Positions 55,165 to 64,000 of a stretch of DNA of 64,000 bases are shown here, piece by piece. A program made the translations under genes and the position numbers. Origin of the DNA: Coccinella septempunctata (lineage: Eukaryota > Arthropoda > Insecta > Coleoptera > Coccinellidae); contig NC_058196.1 in NCBI RefSeq assembly GCF_907165205.1, forward strand, positions 26,950,501 through 27,014,500, written 5' to 3'. The notes beneath the pieces are model-generated. The model ran no database searches. It had not been told where the DNA came from and was given only the letters and a program-made list of their open reading frames with translations. Numbering within the stretch: the stretch's first letter is position 1; the number at the start of each line of letters is the position of its first letter.

Positions 55165-57180
55165 GGCCAAGGGCGGTCAATGATGCCACTGGGAATTGCA
55201 CACCAGAGAGCCCTCCGAAGTGAAAAATGAAAAAACAAAAAAAATTATTTTCTAGTGAAGAGTGTCAGATATTTGTATGATTGGTATGAAAATATGGGTT
55301 TTCGAAAACGCTGAGTCTATTGCGAGCAATTCCGAAAGCCTATCGCCCTTCGTTTGGATTTTCATCTTGGAAATGACATTTTTCGAAAATTGCAAATTTC
55401 AATCTGCGATATCTCCTGTTATATTCGTCTGATCCAATTGGGATTTCCAGTTCTATGATCAGCGTTGCCTAGGCTTCCACCCCAACATAAAAACTCGAGT
55501 TCGAAAATCTTGATTTTTTAGGTCAAAAATGAGCAAGGGGTTAGACCCCCCTAAAATGACATATTTGCTACTTTGTCACTACAGTTGATGATTCAATAGA
55601 GAATTGCACTCTAGAGAGCTCTTCGAAGTCAACTCGAAAATGAAAAGTGGAAAAACGAAAAAAATTATTTTCTCCTAAACTAGGACGGATATTCGAAATT
55701 TTGGTATAAAAATATAGGTTTTCGAACACGCCGGATCTATTGCGAGTAATTCCGAAAGCCTATCTCTCTTCGTTTAGATTTTCGTCTCGGAAATGGCATT
55801 TTTCAAAAAATGCAATTTTCAATCTGCTATATCTCCTGATATATTCCTCTGATCCAAATGGGAATTCCGGTTCTATAATCAGCGTTGCCTAAGCTTCGAC
55901 CCTAGCACAAAAACTCGATTTCGAAAATCTTGATTTTTTGGGTCAAAAATGAGCAAGGGGTTAGACCCCCCTAAAATGAACTATTTGCTACTCTGTCTGA
56001 AAATCAGGATGTTCAATTACTATCTTAGGATATGGAGTGCATAGAATTTGTTCCGAAGATTCCAGAACACCAAACAGTTGATGAATCAAGAAAGAATTGC
56101 GCTCTGTAGAGCTCTTCGAAGTCAACTCGAAAATGAAAAATGGAAAAACAAAAAAAATTATTCTCTCCTAAACAAGGCCAGATATATGAAATTTTGGTAT
56201 GAAAATATAGGTTTTCGAACACGCTGAATCTATTGCGAGTAACTCCGAAAGCCTATCTTCCTTCGTTTAGATTTTCATCTTGGAAATGGCATTTTTCGAA
56301 AAATTGCAAATTTCAATCTGCAATATCTCCTGTTATATTCTTCTGATCCAATTGGGATTTTCAGTTCTATAATCAGCGTTGCCTAGACTTCTACCCTAGC
56401 ACAAAAAGTCGAATTAAAAAAACTTGATTTTTTGGGTCAAAAATGAGCAAGGGGTTAGACCCCCCTAAAATGACCTATTTGCTACTCTGGCTAAAAATCA
56501 GAGTGTTCTGGTACTGTCCCAGGATATGGAGTGCATAGAATTTGTTCCGAAGATTCCAGAACACTAAACAGTTGATGATTCAAGAGAGAATCGCGCTCTG
56601 GAGAGCTCTTCGAAGTCAACTCGAAAATGAAAAGTGGAAAAACAAAAAAAAATATTTTCTCCTAAACAGGGCCAGATATTTGAAATTTTGGTATGAAAAT
56701 ATAGGTTTTCGGACACGTTGAATCTATTGAAAGCAATTCTGGAAGCTTATCGCCGTTCGTTTAGATTTTCATCATTCAAATGGCATTTTTCGAAAAATTG
56801 CAAATTTTAATCTGCAATATCTCCTGTTATATTCCTCCGATCCAATTAAGATCTCCGGATTTATAATCAGCATTACCAAGGCTTCCACCCAAGCACAAAA
56901 ATTCTATTCCGAAAATAATGATTTTTTGGGTCAAAAATGAGCAAGGAGTTAGACCCCCCTAAAATGACCTATTTGCTACTCTGCCTGAAAATCAGGATGT
57001 TCAATTACCGTCTTAGGATATGTGGTGCATAGAATTTGTTTTGAAGATTCTAGAAAACCAAACAGTTGATGATTCTATAGAGAATTGCACTCTAGAGAGC
57101 TCTTCGAAGTGAACTCGAAAATGAAAAAAACAAAAAACATTTTTTTCTCTAGAATGTTGTCAGATATTCGATAGTTTTGG
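55165..57180 (+). repeat. ~490-bp satellite array, 4 units
   Basis: The landmark GAGCAAGGGGTTAGACCCCC recurs at 55,531, 55,951, 56,445 and 56,939 (last with one change), giving periods of 420, 494 and 494 bp. The first interval is shorter because about 74 bp around the ATCAGGATGTTCAATTAC segment are missing. Each unit also has GAAGTCAACTCGAAAATGAA, ATAGGTTTTCG, CGAAAGCCTATC, AATATCTCCTGTTATATTC and AATCAGCGTTGCCTA. The array ends in a partial unit. Confidence 0.92.
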
Positions 57181-58080
57181 ACCAAGATGAACATTCTGAA
57201 CCAAATTTGGTACTCGTCATCAGACTACAGAAGCTTAAACATGTTCGATACTGTGAAAAATCCGGAAAAAATTATGAACAGAAACGCCGGACGAATTGCA
57301 AAATAATTGACACATATCCCACTCGAATCCAAACAAGTTTCACGCAAAACACCGCGCCCCAAAACGCACCGACAACCGACCGATAAATCTACGGAACGAA
57401 TAAAATAGAAATGGAAAAATCATATTTATCCCACGTATCCGGCCGTAAATTACAATATATCACTTTGGTACATTCGGAAAATAACGAATCACATGTAAAT
57501 ACACGGCCGTTTCAGCAAACATGCCAGGCTGACGTAATAAATGTAACAAATTATGAAACTCAATTTATCCGTAACCGGGAAAAGAGTCGGCAAACTTCGA
57601 ACATAATTTTTATGGCGATATCCAGCGCTCTGATTTATTCCAACTATCAATTCAAAGAGAGTACTCAGCAAATTTCGCCCGGACAATAAATTCCGGGACT
57701 GAGGCAACTAGCCTGCGACCGTACAACCGAGGAAGGAGTGGATATTGCATTTTCCGATGGAGAATCGGAAAAATATTGAAATCTGCCGCATAATCGGACT
57801 CAACGGATGAAGCATTGTTGCGGTGAAAAACTTCCGCAATGAATTGAGTGAAACAGGAGACATTTTCATGAAAATATCGATGACGTTCTATTATAATTGG
57901 AAATTTGGCCCTTCAAATAATAATAATATTAGTGTTACTCTAGAATCTACCTAATATAGGTTGTCTCAACTTAAAATTACTTCAACTGGACCGGTCTATT
58001 TTTTAGGGGGACACATAGGGAGTAAATTATCTTAGAACTCCCACAGAGATTACATATTTCAACAAGTATCATCATGTACA
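57181..58080. other. Low-copy DNA without recognised element
   Basis: Balanced to AT-rich, some CpG (57,280-57,830). The frames 57,177-57,386 and 57,411-57,689 are unsupported. Confidence 0.4.
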
Positions 58081-58397
58081 CAGGTTTAGTCTTTGACTCG
58101 TTCATTCATTCATTGCTGAATAATAATAAATCTACAAAAAGACTCAAAAACCAGACTGTCGCATGTCGGTGAGATCAAACTTATAATTTCTTAGGGCTAC
58201 TTGCGACTGTGTACCCTCCTGTGACTGAGGAGACCCAACCGTGACCTACAGATCCTTCCACACTCCGGGCATGGTCACCAACCAGATCTGGCCGCCGCTG
58301 TATTCTTCTCGAGTCTCCATTATAACTGTGATCTGTCTAACGCTAGTTGTTCCAGTTATGATTGGCATTAACTGATTTTAGGGATTGATGCAGTAAA
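58081..58397 (-). mobile_element. RTE-type LINE 3' UTR fragment
   Basis: Same sequence as 40,300-40,620 (landmarks TTATAATTTCT, GGGCTACTTGCGACTG, AACCGTGACCTACAGATCCT, ATGATTGGCATT). It includes the (TGAA)n tail on the minus strand at 58,098-58,112. No coding part. Its tail abuts a 23-bp stub of a family B terminal repeat (GTCTTTGACTCGT at 58,088). Confidence 0.75.
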
Positions 58398-58930
58398 TCC
58401 TTCCGTAGAGTGGTCTACAACGGTTGTGAACTATACAGAGCAAGCGCAATTCCATTTTAGGTTAGCGAAAATCCATTTGCTCATTGTGTGCTGTACAGAG
58501 CAAGCGCAAATGGATTTTCGTCACCCTAAAATGGAATTGCGCTTGCCCTGTACAGTTTACAACCGTTGTGGACCTCTCTACGAACAAGCCTCATATTCCT
58601 CAGCTATTTTTCTTACCTATGAACTAAACAGAGCAAGCGCAATTCCATTTTAGGGTAGCGAAAATCCATTTACTCATTGTGAGCTGTACAGAGCAAGCGC
58701 AAATGGATTTTGGCCACCCTAAAATGGAATTGCGCTTGCTCTGTACAGTTTACAACCGTTGCGAACCTCTCTACGAACAAGCCTCATATTCCTCAGCTAT
58801 TTTTCTAACCTATGAATTATACAGAGCAAGCGCAAATGGATTTTCGCCACCCTAAAATGGAATTGCGCTTGCTCTGTACAGTTTACAACTGTTGTGGACC
58901 ACTCTACGAACAAGCCTCATGTTCTTCAGC
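58398..58930 (+). repeat. Tandem array of hairpin-forming ~192-bp units
   Basis: The landmark CAAGCGCAATTCCATTTTAG occurs at 58,441 and 58,633, and CAAGCGCAAATGGATTTT at 58,501, 58,693 and 58,827. Within unit 1, 58,403-58,478 and 58,508-58,583 are reverse complements of 76 bp (9 mismatches by my count) with a 29-bp loop. Unit 2 repeats the arrangement with shorter flanks. Unit 3 has only the right arm. Units are joined by CGAACAAGCCTCATATTCCT. The result is alternating direct and inverted copies of one GAGCAAGCGCAATTCC-type sequence. Confidence 0.9.
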
Positions 58931-59745
58931 TATTTTTCTAATCTTATTCAGATAATAAGTAGAAGCTCCTTACTTCACCTAATTTTTGTTATCAATATAA
59001 AACAACTAATGACTTTTTTGCGTGACAAATTACATGTACGTATTAATAAGAAAAACACAAGGAGATTTCTCTTTTGGAGACGAGTGGAAATACTTCCAAA
59101 CCCCCACAGTAAATCTCGGACTCTCCACGGACCGAAGACAGGTCTAGGTACCCCCTTATATCGTTTTCCGAAACCCCGGCACCATCTTTCATCTTTCGAA
59201 AAAACACAATGAATGCGCCGAGCGCAGTTCATATATAACCCGCAGAAAAAGAAGCGCCATTCATCTCGCCGCATTATCGAGTCCGCTGAAAACTTCGAGG
59301 AGAAAGATCGCATTATTAATATAAACTAGTTTCTCGTGGATTTTTTCCTCCCGGTACCTCGGGGGCAGCCCGGATGATTTAACGGCATACTTCTCCGGTA
59401 ATAAATATTAGAGCAATTAGATTTGCGAGCCTACTGGGATTCAGTTGCAACTTTGAACGGGTCCCACAGTCCCCACTCAATCAGTTGTGGCAGGCCAGTC
59501 CTATCGGCACAAAGAAATTGTTCTCGAAAAAGATACCGACACGCCAGGACTCTGGATTGCTTTATTTCGCGCAGTGGCGTAGCCCGCGGAAGGGCTGGGA
59601 GGAAAAGTTGAAAATTCTCCGGATTTTACAACGAAACTGATGGAAAATTATTGAAATCGAAATACGACTAGTTTTAAATAAGGGCTGAGTGTAATATACC
59701 TCATGAAGAACATTCGTCGAGGAAAGGTTTCAGCATATACATATG
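58931..59745. other. Low-copy DNA; lone hAT-like end
   Basis: 59,070-59,640 is balanced and CpG-containing. At 59,573 CAGTGGCGTAGCCCGCGG resembles a hAT terminus, but no partner end or target duplication is visible. No gene recognised. Confidence 0.4.
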
Positions 59746-59747
59746 CA

Positions 59748-59838
59748 GGGTGTATTTGAAGGAGGGGCTTTTTTTCAACAGAAGGTAGGACTGGTCAAAA
59801 TGAAGCGTTTGACCAAAAATCACCTATACAAGGTACTT
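59748..59838 (+). mobile_element. Family A terminal fragment
   Basis: First ~90 bp of family A (GGGTGTATTTGAAGGAGGGG, then CAACAGAAGGTAGGACTGG, ending AAAATCACCTATACAA), followed directly by a B fragment. Confidence 0.75.
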
Positions 59839-59991
59839 TTGATTTTCCAGGGGTGGCAAAGCGTATTATGAAAACTTAAAATGGCTATATCCCTTTATCG
59901 GGGCCAAATGGAATTGTTGAGGAAAAAAGTGTTTCTTTTGACCTCAAGAAACTACTGTTAAGATATTCCTGTAAGCCAAAGACTCACTATG
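59839..59991 (-). mobile_element. Family B terminal fragment
   Basis: End portion only: TTTCCAGGGGTGGCAAAG to CAAAGACTCACTATG. It lies between a stub of A and a full A copy. Confidence 0.75.
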
Positions 59992-60014
59992 TATATTTCA
60001 TAGATTTCTATATA

Positions 60015-60899
60015 CAGGGTATATTTGAAGGTGAGGTTTTTTTTCAACAGAAGGTAGAGCAGATCAAAATGAAGCGTTTCACCAAAAATCACCTATACAA
60101 AACTGTCAAAATGACAAAGTTGAAAGAAAAATTGATAATGATTACTGAAAAAGATCTTAATACGACCCTAGACCGTTTGTTAGCTGAATTATCGAAAAGC
60201 AGTGGGAAAAATCTTATCTCTTTATTCGACCATGTGGTTTCGTTTAGGATATTGGCTCGTTCGATATTTACGTGGAAATGAAAATGGAAACTTAGGATGG
60301 CCGAATTGTTCTCATTATTTTTTAGTAACTTACACGATTTTATGAAATGGCTCATTTCGATACTAACTGACAGAAAAGACTTAGGGCATAATTGTAAAAA
60401 ATAGAATAATACTTCAAAATCTCAACAATAAATTCGTCTAAATTATTCACGAATTTTTTCACAATGGGCATCACAATCTTCTTGTTCGAACATTCCAACA
60501 ATCGTCGTAAAGATGGGATGAAATGGGGAAACATCATAGCAGTTTTTCAACATAACTAACATAAACACTTTCAAGAAACTGCCTCGATTTTCTACATTTT
60601 TTTTCACCCTAAATTGCACGATACAACAATTATGATTCTCTCAAAAGTGACCTGATGCATCTAATCCGATGAACTTGGTACTGAACTATTCATCGTCCAG
60701 CAATATGTTTATTTCGTTTTTGCGATGCCTGAGTCACCTTCCACAGTCCTGTAATTGAAATTCAATGAAATTTTGTAGGACTTCTAGGGGTTGTATCTCA
60801 GCCTTCTTGAATATTTTATATAGACAATTTTTGGTTAAACGACTTATTTCGATGAGTTCTACCTTCTGCCAGAAAAGCCTCATCTTTGAAAACACCCTG
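60015..60899 (+). mobile_element. Family A element, full length (885 bp)
   Basis: TA on both sides (60,013-60,014; 60,900-60,901). The left end CAGGGTATATTTGAAGGTGA and the reverse complement of the right end, CAGGGTGTTTTCAAAGATGA, are long imperfect terminal inverted repeats of about 85 bp, including a CAGAAGGTAGA segment. No transposase frame. It is the reference copy for the partial copies at 1-682, 23,786-24,241 and 53,130-54,090. The Tc1/mariner-like assignment rests on ends and target site. Confidence 0.85.
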
Positions 60900-60914
60900 T
60901 ATATGTGTATGGAA

Positions 60915-61335
60915 GCAAAGGATTCTTGCAGTTTGCTCTTGGAGTCGAAGGATGCTTAGAAGAAGGCTGAAGCGTGGCTTGAAGCAAATCAACTATAAAT
61001 GAACTCAGAAACTATATTGACTCCCTCTGGAGTATACTTGGGCAGCTATTTTTATGGAATGAAACAGAAAGTTGGACATCAGGAGGACATACTCACGTAC
61101 CATACGCAATTCCATTTTATAGCAACATATGGCATCATTATATGGAGTAGTTCATGTGATGCTCATAAAGTCTTTCCTCAACTGAAAAGGGCGCTACCAG
61201 CCATAGCTGGGAGTTCCTCCAACCACAAGCTGTAGAGGTATTTTTAAACAATATGGCACACTTGCACTCACTTGCTGCTATGTGCTGGCTTGCTTGACTT
61301 GAACTAACATCCAGAGACAATGACAGATTCAAATA
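60915..61335 (+). pseudogene. Jockey/CR1-like LINE, RT thumb-region remnant
   Basis: Reads AEAWLEANQL at 60,968-60,997, then a stop. It continues in the same frame (60,999-61,235) with VYLGSYF, then YHTQFHFIATYGIIIWSSSC and DAHKVFPQLKRALPAIAG. This is the order of the region after the YADD box in jockey/CR1-type reverse transcriptases (WL..N.L; FLG; YHA.FHS...YGI..WG.S). A shifted frame then reads CRGIFKQYGTLALTCCYVL (from ~61,228). Stops and frameshifts show decay. The catalytic core is absent. It begins right next to the full family A element. Confidence 0.6.
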
Positions 61336-63130
61336 AAAACGTGAGGAATATTCTCAAACTAACAGATTTACAAATATTGTCAAATATGTCAGTGTGTATA
61401 AGTTCTTTGAGTGACATTTCTTGTAAGTTTTGAAGGACAATAAACTACCATGACTACTACTATTTCCACAATCCAACAGCAGGAAATACTCAAACTAATG
61501 GTGGCAATTCTGTGGAATAATTCAGACCGATTTCATTGACGACTCTAACACAGGCGTCTGAAATTTTTTCTCGCAAGGGTTGGGAGTGAGAGTATTAAGC
61601 TATCACGTGTTTTGTTGGGGCATAAACTTGGACTTTATAGCTAAATTCTCCCAAAGAGTATCATCGTCATCATTCCGAAAGGTGCAGAAATGTCACTGCA
61701 ACCTCCGCCACTGCACAGTCATTCTTCACACCCATTCCAACGCCAGGATGTGACTTTCAAGGGAGGCCACCCCCTAATCCGTCTCACAATCTAAACGATA
61801 GAAAAGTTTGGTTACGGAGAATGCTTTTATGGCCATCAGGGGTAATATAAAGAAAATGAAAAACACTATATATGTAGTATTGTCTTTGCTATAGCGCCGT
61901 GTTGGAAAAGGTGATCCTGACAACTTGGATCCAACTTGACGCCCATCTCGGATATACGAAGCACTTCCGTTTCCTCTTTTCGACTTCCGATTCGCCCCAA
62001 TACGTCGAGAAGCAGAGGCGGCCGCGACAAAAAAAAAGAGGGGAGTTTGTTTGTTATCATTTCGCGATATGACTATGGCGTAGCGTAGGAAGATAAGACT
62101 GTAAAGGAGGAATTTTTTTAAATACATATATGGAAATCTAAGGAGGGGTTAGAATGAGTGTACTTTCAACTACTGAACATTTAAAATTCAGTAGAATTGT
62201 GTTAAAATAAATCATTTCTTTAAATGGTTACTCCAAGTGTATGTGGGGCTTGTTTCTAGAGAATTTATTTTCATAACTGTGGAGGAAAATCCGGATGAAA
62301 AACTCAAAAAACCAATATCTAAACCACGACCCCAAGAAAGGCAAAATTGTACCTTCTTTTATGAGTTATTCGTATTCATTCATAATCATAACCCACGAGC
62401 AGTCCGTATACAAATTTTCTCATACAAACTTACAGCCCCTGGTTTGAGGAGTTTTATATCCTCTTATTCGTCAAAATCCGCAGAATATTCCCTGAGTCGG
62501 CCCTGCAGCGGGTCCAAAGGCAGAAAAGACGCCCACACCTTCCTACTTCCCGCTACATTGCGCGTGTCCTCAAAGCCAAGGTGTCTGGTTTTAAAATGCT
62601 AATCTTCGCAAATGGGGTGAGCATTATTCTGAGTTATGGTTTTGTTTCACATTTTTATTGCGCGGGCATTTATAATAACGTTTTTCAATTTGCGCTGATA
62701 TTTCCGGATGTGATACTGACACAGGGCGTCCTAGCATTTCCATCCCCCCCTGCGGTACGCCCATACGTCACCGTTGAAGTGTTTCATTCCGCGCTAAATG
62801 TTATCTCGCGGTTGTTGAAAAAGGTTAAGGCCCGGGGTTAGCATCTGTGTGTTTGACACAAATAGAAATGGGAATTTTCCGGACTTCCGTTGTAGTTCAC
62901 AGCTTCAACGTTGAGTTTAAATCAAAAATTACATACGAATATGTCATAAAATATGGAAGATATTGAATCTGAAGGCATATTATTATTACCGAAACAAGTA
63001 TAATAAAATTATTATTTTTGACGTCTACCATTAAGCATTTCATGGCTCTTTTGAAAAAACAGGAAGAATTATAAACATAGTTTACCTCAGACCAAACATA
63101 TATGATGATAATATGACAGTAGATGTCCCA
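61336..63130. other. Low-copy DNA without recognised element
   Basis: AT-leaning with CpG-containing patches at about 61,890-62,060 and 62,470-62,840. The frames 61,774-62,127 (minus) and 62,237-62,602 (plus) have no motif I recognise and biased composition; I do not call them. No shared repeat. Confidence 0.4.
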
Positions 63131-63168
63131 ATAGGTTATGTTAAGTTAGGTTAGGTTAGGCTAGGTTA
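63131..63168 (+). repeat. Interstitial TTAGG telomere-like repeat
   Basis: AGGTTATGTTAAGTTAGGTT followed by AGGTTAGGCTAGGTTAG: about five units of the insect telomeric pentamer TTAGG, some diverged. It is flanked by a short imperfect direct repeat (ATGATAATATGACAGTAG at 63,104 and ATGATATGACCGTAG at 63,173). Confidence 0.75.
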
Positions 63169-63724
63169 GCTGATGATATGACCGTAGCTGTCCCACCTAC
63201 TGATGCTTTACGCATAAGCTGACTTTGACATGACTTTGAGGGGCAAACAAGTGTTGTTATTGTGATCTCGAGTGGTGTTAAAAATTCTCATTTTCTGAAA
63301 ATATATCGTTTAATGAATATCATTGATGAATATGATATGATAGAAAACTGACTACTATATTGACAATTTGATGGTTTTTACTCCGGCATTTCAAATTCAT
63401 GATATCTATGATCACGAACAAAATATTGTACGGGTCAATATTGTCAATGTTAGTAAGATTTTTAGGATATTGCAATTTCACATAACCATATCACTGGATT
63501 TTGTGACTTTTTCATTGAGGAAAATCAAGAAGTGATCATCAGTATAGGTAGTAGTACCTATATATTTTGAAGGGCTATCCGAATGTGCTATCAGAAAGAA
63601 TATCGAATATGGGCATAGAATGAGTTATTACGGAAAAACCATTATTCAGAGAAATTTACAAATTTAACTGGGTTTCAGAATTGAAAAGCATAGAGATAAT
63701 TGCTGATCATCAATTTCTGCATTG
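63169..63724. other. AT-rich spacer
   Basis: No element or gene recognised. Confidence 0.4.
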
Positions 63725-64000
63725 CAACTCCAAGTCTTTCACTCGTAGAAATATTTCAACAGTAGATTCTTGAGTCCAAAAGAAATACTTTTTTCGTATA
63801 CCATTTTTTCTCGATTGTGCCCTGATAAAGCCATTTTAATTTTCCATAATGAGCTGTGCCACTCCTGGAAAAACAGAATTAGCTTCAGAATAACTACCTA
63901 AATTTTTGACACTACACATATGTGGATCTTTTAAACAGTGTTGAATTCAGGCAAAGTACCCAATTTCTCAAATTTCACATTTCACTTCTTAATCTTTAAA
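63725..64000. mobile_element. Family B element, cut by window end
   Basis: Left terminal repeat diverged (AAGTCTTTCACTCGTAGAAA, then TTCAACAGTAGATTCTTGAG), followed by GAGCTGTGCCACTCCTGG and the usual interior to the window edge. Confidence 0.8.

Noticed and set aside
58398..58930. CRISPR-like array
   Set aside because: Units are long, contain internal inverted repeats and lack the repeat/spacer pattern; the genome is eukaryotic.
59573..59620. Full hAT element at CAGTGGCGTAGC
   Set aside because: No opposite terminus or 8-bp target duplication could be found nearby.
61774..62127. 117-codon minus-strand frame with hydrophobic ends
   Set aside because: Overlaps a second frame on the same strand; low-complexity ends from AT-rich DNA; no homology recognised.
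62237..62602. 121-codon plus-strand frame
   Set aside because: Composition irregular, no motif, no upstream or downstream gene structure.
63131..63168. True chromosome end
   Set aside because: Only about five TTAGG units, with ordinary sequence continuing on both sides.

Overview
This 64 kb window looks like nuclear DNA of an insect. The evidence is a short interstitial run of the insect telomere motif TTAGG (63,134-63,166), a 3' fragment of an R2-clade retrotransposon, several decayed arthropod-type LINE fragments (jockey-like, RTE-like and RNase H-bearing), and many short TIR elements whose ends read TACAGGGTG and that insert at TA. A beetle is possible from the general character of the repeats, but the sequence does not prove it. 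No complete, confidently recognisable host gene is present. Only two AT-rich open frames (1,022-1,303 minus and 2,643-3,137 plus) might be exons. The window reads as a large intron or gene desert colonised by transposons.

Layout. The left 10 kb holds a TA-family element (A), two B-family copies, two C-family copies and a nested 396-bp MITE. From 10.8 to 18.0 kb there is LINE wreckage: a degenerate triplication of RNase H segments, then an R2-like endonuclease fragment lodged in another LINE, then a 175-bp satellite next to a hAT-like terminus. From 18.9 to 25.4 kb there are a tRNA-like gene with Pol III boxes, a third C copy, a 123-bp hAT MITE with an 8-bp target duplication, and a LINE fragment with a readable RNase H domain. 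From 26 to 39 kb there are B copies, a decayed LINE reverse transcriptase, an 881-bp TIR element nested in a larger foldback element, and a long inverted repeat with arms of about 380 bp. From 40 to 54 kb there are an RTE-type LINE fragment with a YADD motif, a small foldback, more A, B, C and M elements, and a mariner-type transposase remnant. From 55 to 61 kb there are a ~490-bp satellite, a tandem array of hairpin-forming units, A and B copies, and a jockey-like RT remnant.

Between the repeats, every few kilobases, lie short low-copy stretches that are richer in G+C and CpG. Some carry clusters of homeodomain-like AT cores. They could be regulatory DNA, but that is inference from composition and motifs only.

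The elements are mostly non-autonomous. Families A, B, the 35-kb foldback (H) and J share the TACAGGGTG end and TA target, so one related transposase elsewhere in the genome could have moved them all. No intact transposase or reverse transcriptase is encoded here. The nested insertions give a relative chronology: the 396-bp MITE is younger than the C copy it sits in, the 881-bp element is younger than the J element around it, and the R2-like piece is younger than the LINE it interrupts.
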